Source: Balanoglossus misakiensis
Taxonomy: Eukaryota; Hemichordata
Reading direction: 5' to 3'
Assembly (NCBI GenBank): GCA_040954595.2
Contig: CM082591.2
Coordinates: 744,001 to 808,000 of the forward strand
DNA: 64,000 nt
Part shown: piece after piece, positions 51,330 to 63,565 of the stretch
Position numbering within the stretch: position 1 is the stretch's first letter
Layout: the number at the start of each line of letters is the position of its first letter
The notes under the pieces: generated by a model
The model's input: only the letters and a program-made list of their open reading frames with translations
Told to the model about the DNA's origin: nothing
Databases searched by the model: none
Program-made: the position numbers and the translations under genes

Positions 51330-54300
51330 ACATCACCATGAAATGCATGTCCACACGACATCAAAAACAGTGAAATTTGTGAGAAAATTTAGAGACAGCG
51401 TCGATAAATTTACGACTGTTGTTGATTGCATGCCATGGCGACAAAGTTCAAACTGAACCCATGTCACTTTCACAATTTTTGGAGTTATTTTCCACATTTT
51501 GAAGTAAAATTCAAAACAGAAATTAATTGTAGGTGCAGTCGCTACATGTACTGAGTGTAGGCAAAATAAACTGAGGGTGTTTTGAGTAATTTTTGCAGTT
51601 TATTTTGAGGGATTTTGAGACAAGACCGTTTGAAACTGAATGCAATCCGTCAACTTGGAATGTAAACAATCAAAAATTGGGCTCTTTTTTCCACATTTAC
51701 AAAGACATTTTTGAAAGAAACTTATTTCAGCCTACAGTCGCTTCATGTAACGAGTATGAATAATCCAAATCTGAGTCGTTTTGGAATATTTTTACTCGTT
51801 TTTTTGATGAATTTTGACATGGAGGGGTCTGAAAGTTATGACGTGCGGTCCATTTCCCATCAGATCTCCATTGCATCCGAAAGGATGAAGGCGTTTCATC
51901 AATTGATGTGTGCAAAATATTTCTAAAAACTTACCTGTAAATCGCCTGATATATATTGTATTGTAATTTGTACATATTTCCATTCTGTAGTCCAAAATTG
52001 TTGTTATTTCAAAAATATATGAACAAGGGATGAGAACGACAGTCCTTTTGTTTTAACGGCATTTGTTTTTACGGTGTAGAGGGCGCACTTACACCTCGAT
52101 GTACTGCGATGCAGATTGCAGTGCGGAACGTGATTTTGCAGTTTTAATGAGATATGTAGAAAATGTTGACTATTTTTATTTTGTTTTGTCGATTTCAAGA
52201 CGTAAAATTTCGCTGTACTGGCTAAAAGTCAACTACTTTACTAAATTGTAAAGTATTCTTGGTTCAAAGGTATACTTAAATACTGCCGACAGGGGGCGCT
52301 ATCAGGCCGACTGGGCCAACTGTTGCCCATAGTTACGGGTTATGGGGAGTATAGAGCTTTATACGTGTTTATTATTACAACAATCACTCTGGCTTTTTGT
52401 GTTTACTTTGAATTTGTTTAAACTTTACATGTACTTGAATGCATTGCTGAAAGTACATTCTGTATGTGACACTGGCTTTATCAATTGTCATAACTTAACG
52501 CCAGAAAATTGGTTACAATTAAATGCAAGAACTTGTTATGGAAATGGCAATTCTAGTATCCCATGATTCACTGCAAATTTGTGACTTTTTCATAATTGAC
52601 GATAAAAAAAACATATCTAGAATTTACACTATATTAGTGAACATGTTAGGTGATGTGTTTCTGTGTCACAACTATTATGTGAGTCAGTTTCTTAGCAACA
52701 TATATCTTCATGTAGCGCTGATGTAAATATAATGAAATAAATGAGAATGTGATAAAATCAACACCTGTGTGTTTGATCATGCTTACATTCATGCACAAGG
52801 CATGAGCAACTGAGATTCTATGATTTCTTCATTAGTTAAATCAATTTTCCATCCAGTAACATGCACACACATCGAAAATATGATTACTATCAGATGTAGG
52901 GTTGGCTCGATCTTGACCTTTGCTGATTATTGGCTGTTCTGTTCTCGAATGTGTATTCTTTCTACTGGAGTTTTGCATTCTTTTAACCCTTTCACCCCCA
53001 TTTCCCTCCTAGTGGTCCCACTTTATCATAGGAAACAATGGATTTGAACCAAACCATGATGGTGAAAGGGGTAAATGAATCGGACCATGTTTTGAGGCCA
53101 AATCACATAAATGTGTTTAAACTTACTGAGTTTCTTCTCAGATTCGGATCCAAACAACAAATTCTCAATCTTCGTGTCTTTGGGACTTTGCACAGTTGTG
53201 TCTGGAATTGTATCCAAGTTTTGTGGATTCTTTCTGTATCGGAGACTCTCCCATTCACCGTTGCGTACCTTCATGAGAAAGACAGAAATTAGAATAAAAC
53301 ATGCTGCCAGAATTCAGATGTTGCCATCAATTTATCTCAAACCAGGATAGACTAAAAGCCCAAATAGCTGCCACCTTTAGCATTTGACAAAATACTAATC
53401 AATCTTCCCCTTTATCCTTAGTCAACAAATGACGTGTACACCATTTGTGGAGAAAAAACTTAGTGGAAAATACTGAATATGGCGTTACACCAAACTAGCA
53501 TAGGAGCACAACACAGCACAACACACCATACAACATTCAACACAAAGTATGTCATACACACTTCTTTTTTATAAGAAAGTCTCTAACTTTCAATTTTCAG
53601 TATATCCTCGATCGACCATTCCATCTAAATTCCAAAATCAAAGGACACTGAGACAATTTCAGGCAGTTATATGACACGCCCAATCAGGTGATTATTATCA
53701 CAGAACAAATCACAAAATACACAATGTATGATGGGACTGAAGAAAAACACTTCAGGGTATATGCCATTTATGTGGACTTAGTCCTTCACTGGCAAAGTGC
53801 AATTAATCAAAAGCTGTTTGGTATCCTTGAAATAAATCAATAGCCATTCTTTGTTTTCCAGAAGTATATGTTACCATATTTCATTCTTTGCAGAAGATCT
53901 GATAAGCCATAAGTCTGATTAAAGTTTGACATGTTGACTCTAGATTGAGGCACACTTGAAACAGGCCTTATTTCACCCTTACTTTATTACATACAGGTAG
54001 AGTCATTGTCACCATAACCCACACAGAAAGTTGACAAAAATCTCTCTTTGAGAAATAGAAGTTAGAAGTGAACAATATATGTTATTGTGCAAAATTTGAA
54101 TTCAAGTACGGACTAGAATTCATTTGTCAACAATAACAATGACAGTTACACAAATAATACAGGCTAAGTTGGCAAGTAGAGTAATTATGGTATATGAGCA
54201 TGCTGTTTGGAGTAGAACAAGAAACTTCATATGGTACACAGTACAAAAACACTGAAAATGAAGTTACAGCCAATGTCCCTTTAAGTCAAGTGAACTGAAT

Positions 54301-54330
54301 TTGAATAGCTGACATGTCCAGACTGTGATA
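51330..54330. other. Intergenic region between genes A and B
   Basis: The first 450 bases are shared with the 3' flank of gene B. AATAAA at 51565-51570 is conserved at 63801-63806 and is the likely polyadenylation signal. Beyond that the region is AT-rich with a MITE copy (52,983-53,073) and a CTCF-like word at 52286-52299. No other gene seen. Confidence 0.55.
52983..53073 (+). repeat. MITE-like element between genes A and B
   Basis: Best preserved copy: ACCCTTTCACCCCCATTTCC at one end and ATGATGGTGAAAGGGGTAA at the other, with GGTCCCACTTTATCATAGGA and GGATTTGAACCAAACC between. The inner half-palindrome predicts a long foldback. Confidence 0.65.
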
Positions 54331-54394
54331 AGATCTACATCACATGTATGTAGATCACATGACAAGGGTGCTTGGTAGAGGTAATAAAAACCAA

Positions 54395-54534
54395 ACTCTA
54401 TGACTATTCGGCCATTTTTTCCTGGTGAGCACATGCATGCAGCGCTCTTGATACTTTGGGATCTAGCTTTAGTTGTTCACCTGGAGAGTTCTACTTTGTG
54501 AGGAAATCAACGATTCTATTACGACATTAAAGAG
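54395..54534 (+). other. Gene B non-coding leader exon 1
   Basis: Collinear with gene A leader exon 1, ending in AAAGAG|GTATGT. TCACATGA at 54355-54362 precedes it as in gene A. Confidence 0.45.
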
Positions 54535-54729
54535 GTATGTACGTCACATTGAATATTTGGTGATATTTTCCGTCGTTTTCTTTCAGTCCTCAAACTCGAG
54601 CCACACCAGTCTTTCATATTCAACTAACAGAACCAAGCACCACACGAAGAATTTTATTGGAATAACTAAACAATTTAGCCTCTAAACTTTTGTCAACTTG
54701 AAAATTATAAGACCTAAATAGGATTTGTG

Positions 54730-54830
54730 AAGACCAATGTGACTATATATCACTTATTTCAGATGTTCCTGGATTGAAGCTCTAACTTGGGAAGGAATCA
54801 ACCAGTGCTCCAAAACAATCGATTTTAGAG
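54730..54830 (+). other. Gene B non-coding leader exon 2
   Basis: Collinear with gene A leader exon 2, ending in TTTAGAG|GTGTGT. Shares GAAGCTCTAACTTGGGAAGG with the family. Confidence 0.4.
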
Positions 54831-55044
54831 GTGTGTTCTACTGTAGCCGATGATTTATTATCTTGTTTTTTAAATGAATATATTGAATATGATTTATTAT
54901 CTTGTTTTTAACAGAATACACTGAATACATATACCCCTGGTAGGTGACATATGTACCGGTAAATGGGCGGTGGCAAAGAGATTCAAAAGTCTGATATCAC
55001 ATCTACAACACAGGTACCTGGTATGTGACGTGACAAGTACTGAG

Positions 55045-55182
55045 CAACTCTACGGTACTCCGAACCAAGCTCAGGGATATCTTCTGCTTATGACACTAGG
55101 ATCTACTGTAGATTTGACAGTGTACCACAGATTGAAGTTTTACGTTGTGGAGGAATCAACTACTCTGTTTTGACATTAAAAG
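55045..55182 (+). other. Gene B non-coding leader exon 3
   Basis: A third leader of the same family (GAGGAATCAACTACTCTG, then TTAAAAG|GTATGT). Gene A has the matching promoter segment (TGACGTGACAAGTA at 42581-42594; gene B 55026-55039) but its copy of the exon body is cut short near 42,650 and has no donor. Confidence 0.4.
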
Positions 55183-55992
55183 GTATGTTGCATCGAAGTT
55201 GGTCTTTTTCTTTCAGTCCCCAAACTCGAGCCACACCTCTTTCATTTTCAATTATCAGAACCCGACACCCACAAGAAGAATTGTATTAGAAATACTAGGC
55301 TTAATATAAAGCACCTCTAGACTAATTTTTTCTCAGCTTGGACAAAGACCCATAAAGTAAAAATTTCTAGGATTGTGAATACCAATGTATCTCCATACAA
55401 CTCTATTATTAATTGTCAAACTGTCTCCTCTGTCACTCAAACTTGGACATGGTGTATGCAGAGTATGGTTATATTTGTACTATACTGGTATGGTACATGT
55501 TGTCGGCTTTAACATCATTTGACCCTCCTGAGGGCCTATGCTTTCCAAAGTATCAATCATATTATCAACTGCGTGTTTCTGTCACCTGCATAAAAGGTGA
55601 CAGAAATGCCATTTTCACCTTACAGCCTGGCCATTGGTAGATTTCTCAATAACACAGGTACCACGTGTAACAACAACAAATATTGTGTCACAAATTAGCT
55701 TATTAAGTAATGATTTTAGTCCGTCCAAACTGTGTATTTGGTCATTCATGTACAATACGGACATCATGATGTCAAATGCATTTAGTTAGTAATTTGGTTA
55801 AATATTAAACCATGCATGTACTTAAAATGCTATTCTAGCCTGGTTTCAAACAGACTGTGACCTCATTTGACCTTCCAGGGACTCATTACTTAGTGTTTCA
55901 CTGTGACTATGTGCATGGATCAATCTTAGGGGAAACATTTGTTCCATATCTGACATATTTCCTTCCCCATACTTCTTCCTGATAGGAATACA

Positions 55993-58900
55993 ATGTCAGA
56001 ACCATCTGCAGCACTGGTTGTATTGAAATCATGGGACATGGAGGCAAAGACCTCCCAACCAACTCAAGCTATAATCAAACATCTCAAAGAAAACACACTT
56101 CAGTCTGAGAACATTTCTGAATTCCATTGTACTACCCTTGAAGTTAAAGTGAGTGAAGAACAAAGGAAAGATGCAGAGAGTATTAGTGCTACTTTGATCC
56201 CAGCTATAAGAGACGAGAGGATGGATCCTCACGAAGACCCCCCTGGAGTAAACTGGCTTGTTAACCATGCTACATACTTCCCAGATCTGAAGAGGCTGCA
56301 AAACATACAGCATGTAATTGGATACTCCCCAAAAACAAAGAATGCAGCTGCTGAAATTCATAAAAGTCTCTTCCCTGAAGCCAAACTTCATCAACTCCAT
56401 CTTCCTGATCCTCCTGGAGTATTATTTGTAAATGAAGAATGGAACAAAGAGGACTGTGACTTGAATGGGTTTCACAGAACTCTCGTACAAGATTTCTGTG
56501 CAAGAAAAGTCAAAGAAGGAAAACCTGTTAAAGCCTTCTCCACCTTTGTTGGTGTCAAAGTCAGTGATGACCAGAAGACAGATGCCGCCAGTTGTGATGT
56601 CACATTGATTCCAGCACAACCAAAAGACATCACTGAGCAGCCAGATGTAAAATGGTTGTTGAATCATGAAAGCTACTTTCCTGATCTAAGAAAGTTAGAA
56701 AACATCCAGTATGTTGTTGGTTACGCTCCAAAGACCGGATTCGCTGCTATAGACATCAGAGCAAAGTTGTTTCCAGCTGCTAAACTTGTTATGATTAACC
56801 ATGCCTATGAAGATGATAACTGTCTGTTGGAAATTCCAGACGGGAACCTCAGTGAGATGATGCTGAAGATGGCAAGTGAAGCTGACGTCATATTGTCAAT
56901 TGGTCCAAAAATGTATGAGCATTTCACTAATGAATACAGGGCAGAAATTAATGGAAAGAAACTATCCAGTATCCCTCACATGGAGATCCTTCCAAGACCA
57001 GGGAAAGTCTTCTTTGACAAAGATCCAACATTACCAGATGAAGTGGAAATTCACCGCATACTGACATATGGACAGTTTGATACACCAGAAGCCTTGAACA
57101 GATGTGAGATGCTAGCTGCTTCCATTGGAAATGTAGCAAACGCGCGGAAAACAGTTGGCCGCAGACCTCCTGTATGGTCAATACTGGGAGCTTCACCAGA
57201 AATCCGTCAAACAGAGTTGAAGGGCCTTACAGCCAAAACGAAGAGTGATCATGTGAAGACATATCTCAACTTATATTACACAGAAAATAGTCTGCAAACA
57301 TCACTGCTAAAGTCTCACATTTGTCTTCCTGCATCCTTCTACAAGAAGTTTAGTTTTATTGGGTTAGAATCTGTGGCCATTGGAATACCAACCTTACCTG
57401 ATGAAGATTCTGAACTTGGTCAGTTTCTCAGCAAATATTTTCCAGAGTTTGCAGAAACCTTCTTATTGCCTAACACCATTGATGGAAAAGTGAAGAGGAT
57501 AATGAAGATTGTCAGTAACATCAGGCTTGCCTTTATCCAAGCTACAGAACTGAAGAATGCCTTCAAAGTGAGTGAGGATGTGAATAAGAGTTATGCTAAA
57601 TTTGCCGGTCTGATGTCACCAGAGAAGAAAGAACACCAGGAACACACAATTGACCAAAGCAGAAAGTCAAAAGGTATGTTCAAACAAACAAACTTATGTA
57701 GATGTTCTGTTCAACAGTTTCAACATGGGACATTTTATGATGTATTGCCTGCAAATAGGCTAGTCTTGCTTCTACATGAAATTGTTCTATGTCATGCAGA
57801 CTAAGCTTTCAGCTCTATAGCATATGATCAAACTCAGGTTTGACAACACGCTTTTATAGATCAACTGGCTAATTTATGCTGGAGAATTAAAGCTTTCAGA
57901 GACATGGTAGGCTCCTTCTTCAGGTGCAACAATGGAACCTGAGTTTATTTTGTACTGAAGATCAGCCCAGCTATCTGTAGCCTGGCTAGCATTAAAGGGA
58001 CAAAGTCTCTCTCCGCTACCCTATTTTCCATTAATTATGTTTGGTACAAAACACCGTTTATGTTACTCTACATGTGGATATATATTCACTATAGTGAATC
58101 AACGTTTAACCACACACATCTTCCATCCCATTTGTAGGATATGAGAGTAAAAACCTTGCCAAAATGAATTAACGGTAAACAACAATACAACTTAATTTAC
58201 TCCTGCACTCTGTCATTCTGAAACAGCAATTGCAGTTCCAGTCCAGCCAGATGGAGACGGCCGTCAACAAAATCCAACAACAGCAGAGCAGCAGATGCCA
58301 AGTCAACCACCGGCAAAGAGAACAGCAGAAGAAGCATTGAATGACACAAACCAACAAACTACGAAAGTCCACATTGAGGAATTGGAAGAAACGGATACAA
58401 GTATGGCAGCAGAGCCGCTACAAAACACAGAAAACCATGAAGACACAACCATTTCATTTCATCTCAGACTGGATGAAAATGCCTTTCAGCAGCATCTACA
58501 AGATGAAACACTGAACGAGGCAATGCAGCAGGCGGCTTCTGAATCTTGGGACAAATGCAAACAGGGATTAGAGAGAAGAGCAGCTGAAGTGGTAACCAAT
58601 AGCGATGACATCAACAAAGTCAAGAAGGCCTGCACTGACACAATGGGTGAAGTGGACGTAACCAAATTGAAGGAGGGATCACTGCAAATCACAGTAAACA
58701 CGCCTGTACTTTTTAATCTCTTTAAATTGCGGGCAACCTGTCAATCAAGAAGTTTACCTGAAGCGTTTGAACCAATCTTGATACAAGATGAAATGAGAGA
58801 GGAGGCCAACAGAACTGGAATTCCACTACAGTTGACAGCAACATATGACCAAGCCAGGTTTGATGAACTGGAACTATTTTTTCTGAACAGTAAGTCTGTC

Positions 58901-61900
58901 ATCAGGTTTCTGATATTTGAAAGTGTAACTTATTACAACCCAATGAACAAACTCAGAGAGTATTTTGCATGGCTAATTAAGTTCCAGTATTAGTAAAGTT
59001 AATTGCTCAAAGTTTAGACATACGTTCTTCTAAAAATAAAACTGTATTTCATGATGTTTGCCATTTAATATCTTTCAGGAGATGGTGGGGGAATAGGCCC
59101 AGTGGAAATACCGGAATATGATGATAGAGTAGAAGAGGAAAGTGTTGATGAAATAATGGATGAGGTACATTAGATTGTGTTATTATAAGGAGTAAATGAT
59201 ATAGCATATCAATCTAATGACAAACGCAGTAAAGCGCGCATTATAGTAAATTTATGCATTTAATAATATAATTGAATGAAAGATTGCAATGTCCTGATAT
59301 TACATTTCTATTTCCTTCTTCATAAACAATTTCCACATATTTGTTGCTTTTACCACTAAACCATAATTATTACATTTCCAATAAAGTTTCACGGAACATG
59401 TGTGGCTTTCCAAGATGCAGAGATGGAAATTGGTTCTTATCATTTTCAGACTGACCAGAAACAAGGTGAGTACAAGATTTTGGGTTTGTCATCATTTGAG
59501 ATTTCTAAACCTACCTTACTGTCATTTAAATCATGGGCAATGGTGTCGTTTTGGCCGTTTAGATAGAAATCATTTAACACAGCTAGAGGCATCATTGTTA
59601 AGTTTTTTCAGAAAAAAATTGAAGATAACAGGATTTGTATGTTTTGCAGGTGGGACATTATCCAAGTTATTTCTTGAGATTGATCGGATCCATGAATTCC
59701 AGAAGTCAGCAGACAAATATGCACCTCAGATATTTGACAGTGAGCAGTGTAAAAGACACAAAGGAAGAGAGTTTGACATCATACAACTATCAGGGAAAAT
59801 GACCAAGAAAGTTCATCATATTCTATCTCACAGACCTCGAGTCTTAGAGTTACTGGGTGTTAGAAGGTACCTTACGACTGACACAGAAAGGACTGATTTC
59901 AGTGAATCAGGTAATAAGACGTGACTTTTAAATTGTGTGAATATACCGGTAACTGTTGAATACATTACTAAACAGCAAATCTAACGAGCAAATCTAACTA
60001 CACACTCCAAAGGTTTAACAGAACCTCTGAGATAAATTTTCTTTCAGTATCAAGAAATGAGGTTGTAGTTAACTTGTAAGCTTTCCTGTGGTGATAATAC
60101 TTTTACAGAGCAGCCAATAGTACAGGAAATATATTATCCTTGTTCTCAAAAATCACTACTTATCGCCATACATCCATCAGTAAATTTTCTATCAAAATAT
60201 AAAACTGGCACATTCAAAATTCATGGAATTTGACAGCCAATGTTTCCTGCATATCATACCTAGGTCAATAATTTGGTGAAATTTACTTCACAGACTTAAA
60301 TAATATTGTGAAAGTAAAGTATTTGGCAGAGCATCTACTCAGATCTGCAGATTGTTAAATATACGTCATTGAAATAATTACATTAAATCTACTTCATTTC
60401 AGATTTGGAGGGAAAAATCATACAATATGGCACACCAGTTCTTTCAATTACCGATAAATCTATCAGCTCACAAGCACAAAGCTTACTGCCCTTTGAAGTT
60501 AGTTTAAAACAGTTCCAAGAAACGCAGTCCTTGAAATCAGATAAGAAATCTCTAAAACAGCAGTTGGATGAGACCTTGGCAGAAAGGTTCAAACTTCGAG
60601 CAGAAAAGATGATTCTAGAGAATCAGTTGAAAGAAGCAATTCAGGAAAAGTCCCTCTTAGAAAAGCAGTACAAAGATTGTGTTCAGAAACTTGAAAAAAC
60701 TGAAAAAGTAGCTTTCACACAACTTATGGATGTCATTTCCCTCAAGCAAAGATTAGAAGAATCAGACCCTAAACACATCCAAGAGTTGAAGTCCAAACTT
60801 GATCAGAAAGACCAAATAATTGCTGAACTCAAATCAAAATTATCCCAAGCTGAGCTGCAACTGAAAAAGGCTATGGGTCTTCAACTGGGAGAAGATATAA
60901 CATTGAAAACTGGGCAAGGTGAGATTGATTGGGATGTGGTCATGACATAAAAAGAGCTGGTTCATATTATTAGTAAGCCTTGTAAATGAGACATGCTGAT
61001 GATTACAACAATCCAGCGGATGTACCATATTGGCTTTCATTTTATCTTGTTGCTTCAATTTTCACTATCATAACTGTTTCTGATGTTTTTCTACTTTAAG
61101 TTTAACTGAGGTGACCATATTCTGTTAAATTTTCAACACTGTTTATCAGGCTTCTGAAGATACATTTATTAACAATCTCAGGGGAATACAATTTTTTGTC
61201 TTCTCATTTCAATTTTGAATAAAAGCTGGTGATACTGAAACTACTGAGGAAAAAGAAACTGGGGATGCCAAAACCAAACCAACACAACCTGAGATGAGAA
61301 GAGAAGAAGAAACTGGATCGGGGGAAACCAAACATCCACAACCTGAGACAACTGAGGAAAAAGAAACTGGGGATGCCAAAACCAAACCAACACAACCTGA
61401 GATGAGAAGAGAAGAAGAAACTGGATCGGGGGAAACCAAACATCCACAACCTGAGACAACTGCAGAAAAAGAAACTGGGGATGCCAAAACCAAACCAACA
61501 CCACCTGAGACAAGAGAAGAGGCATCTGGGTCTGCAGACCTAACCAAACAAGATGAACCAAAGTCAAAAGAAAGACAGACTACCGCTCAGAAAGGTAAGG
61601 CAATGAAACCTGACATGCTCTGAAAATGTCGAGGCTATGTACAGTACACATTTCACTGGCATCTGTTCAGACACGGTTATTTCAGGTGTTTGTTCAACAA
61701 AATTACTCACTTGGTCTCAGGAAGTGGCAGCCTTCTCAGGTATTAAACGACAGTAGATTTTTTCTCTGTTCACCAATGTGATAATTACTAATTTGACAGC
61801 AGACCATCTCTGGGTGGGCTAGAAAAAGAAACAAAGATAATATCATGGTATGCCATATTACAAATATATATTCCTCTCATTCATAAGGCATTTTTCTTTT

Positions 61901-63565
61901 CCGACCTATAACACACCAAGAACTGGCTGACCAGTGACCTACTGGTATATGTGGTTCAAAATGATTGTAACCATGTTATCAAGATATATCAAAATCAATA
62001 CATTCAATATAACCATCTTTAAAATTAAGACAATGATCATTGTTTTACTGATCTGTTCATGTATGTTGCCATAGTTACTTGGTATTGAAAAACTTCAAAC
62101 ATATGATATAGAGTACTTTGGCAGAAAATTTATCCAAGCATTAATTCAATTTGTTAAAAGAAGATAAATTTTTTTTTATAAAAACACTAACTCTTGCATA
62201 GTGACATATTTTTCAAAATAAATTCAGTTGTCATGGTTACCAGTTAATAATGTTACCAAAATAAATTTGTTCAAGTAAATAATGAACTGTGGAATTATCC
62301 CTGAGGTTTAGTTCAAGAATTTTTATGAAAGGTCTATTGAGTCAAAAGTTACGAGAAAAAGAGCATTTTTGACCTGATTTCTTCAAATGCGTTACCATGG
62401 GAACATTAATGTTAATATATCCATTTAATTTTTAAATAAGAATATCTTTCATGCATATTATAATAACCTGTCAATAAAGAGACATAGTAAATTTCCTCCT
62501 GACCTCGGTATTGCAGAGAATTAGAAATAGTTCCAGAAACTGGGGGTTACTCTGGTTGCCATGGTTACTCATCACTGTAAACATTGTGTAGAAAAACTGC
62601 CCCTTAGTAGTTCAGTTGTCATAGCAATGATTCGTTTGTTTTGTAATATGTTTTCTCTTGTTAAAATGAACAATAAAACACTAACTCTAGCATATTCCTA
62701 ATGCATTTCAATACAACAAGTTTGACCTTTGTTTCACCTAACAGGTCACTGGTCAATGAGGACACTGGATGGCCAAAGTCCAAAGCCAGGGCGAAAGTTT
62801 AAACACCCAAGAGGTATGGTGTTCCACGGAGACAAACTGGTGGTGTGTGACCAAGGCAACAGGGTTGTACAGATACTGAATCAAGATTACACCTTTGACA
62901 AAGTCTTGGGAAGTTTTGATGGTCAGTTTGCACAGCCATTCCAGCCACGGGATGTAGCTGTCTCCCATGACAACATCTACTTCATAAGTGATGGTGGAAA
63001 TTCTCAAATTGTTGTTTGTGATCAAAACAATAAAATTCTTAGAATAATTACTCTACCTGCAGGCGTCCTTGCTCGGGGCATCGCTCTACTGAATGGATTT
63101 GTTTTGGTCACTGAGATCAAAGGTCATCGGCTACTCATGTACACCCAAGATGGTCAGTATGTTGCAGAGGTTGGTGGTCGAGGTGATGGCCAAACACAAT
63201 TCTGTTCCCCATTCTCTGTGGTGGTCAACAGTAAGAATGTCATCATGGTGTCTGACTGTGGCAATCACTGCATCAAGTGTTTTGATGCTGAATTGAAATT
63301 CTTGTATCAATTTGGTGGTGTGAAAGGTTCAGGTCCTGGTCAGCTGGAGTATCCAGAAAGCATTGACGTCGATGACGACGATAATTTGTTTGTGTGTGAT
63401 GAGTTTAATCATAGGATTGTGAAATGGAGATTTGATGGAGAGTGTATCTGTCACTTATTTGAAGGGAAGGTGAGACGCCCTGAGTACCTTGCAGTCAGCG
63501 GTGACAGAATTGCTGTTGGAGAGGTTGGCAGCTACCAAATCAAAGTATTCTACAAGCACACATAA
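55993..63565 (+). CDS. Gene B: tandem paralogue of gene A, one N-terminal module shorter
   Basis: Eight coding exons: 55993-57673, 58227-58889, 59079-59164, 59423-59465, 59650-59910, 60403-60918, 61226-61594, 62745-63565; 1479 aa, all exon lengths and phases as in gene A except two. Exon 1 is 417 bp (139 codons) shorter because the first module is a hybrid of gene A modules 1 and 2. Exon 7 is 105 bp longer because a 36-codon Glu/Lys/Thr unit is tandemly repeated. The GT-B-like C-lobe again has Lys (about 451) where the first EX7E Glu should be. The NHL exon has the same length as gene A but many substitutions, clustered after the Pro and around the Asp-Gly/Asn turn of each blade. No frameshift or stop, so it appears functional. 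Function is inferred only from architecture, as for gene A. Confidence 0.75.
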
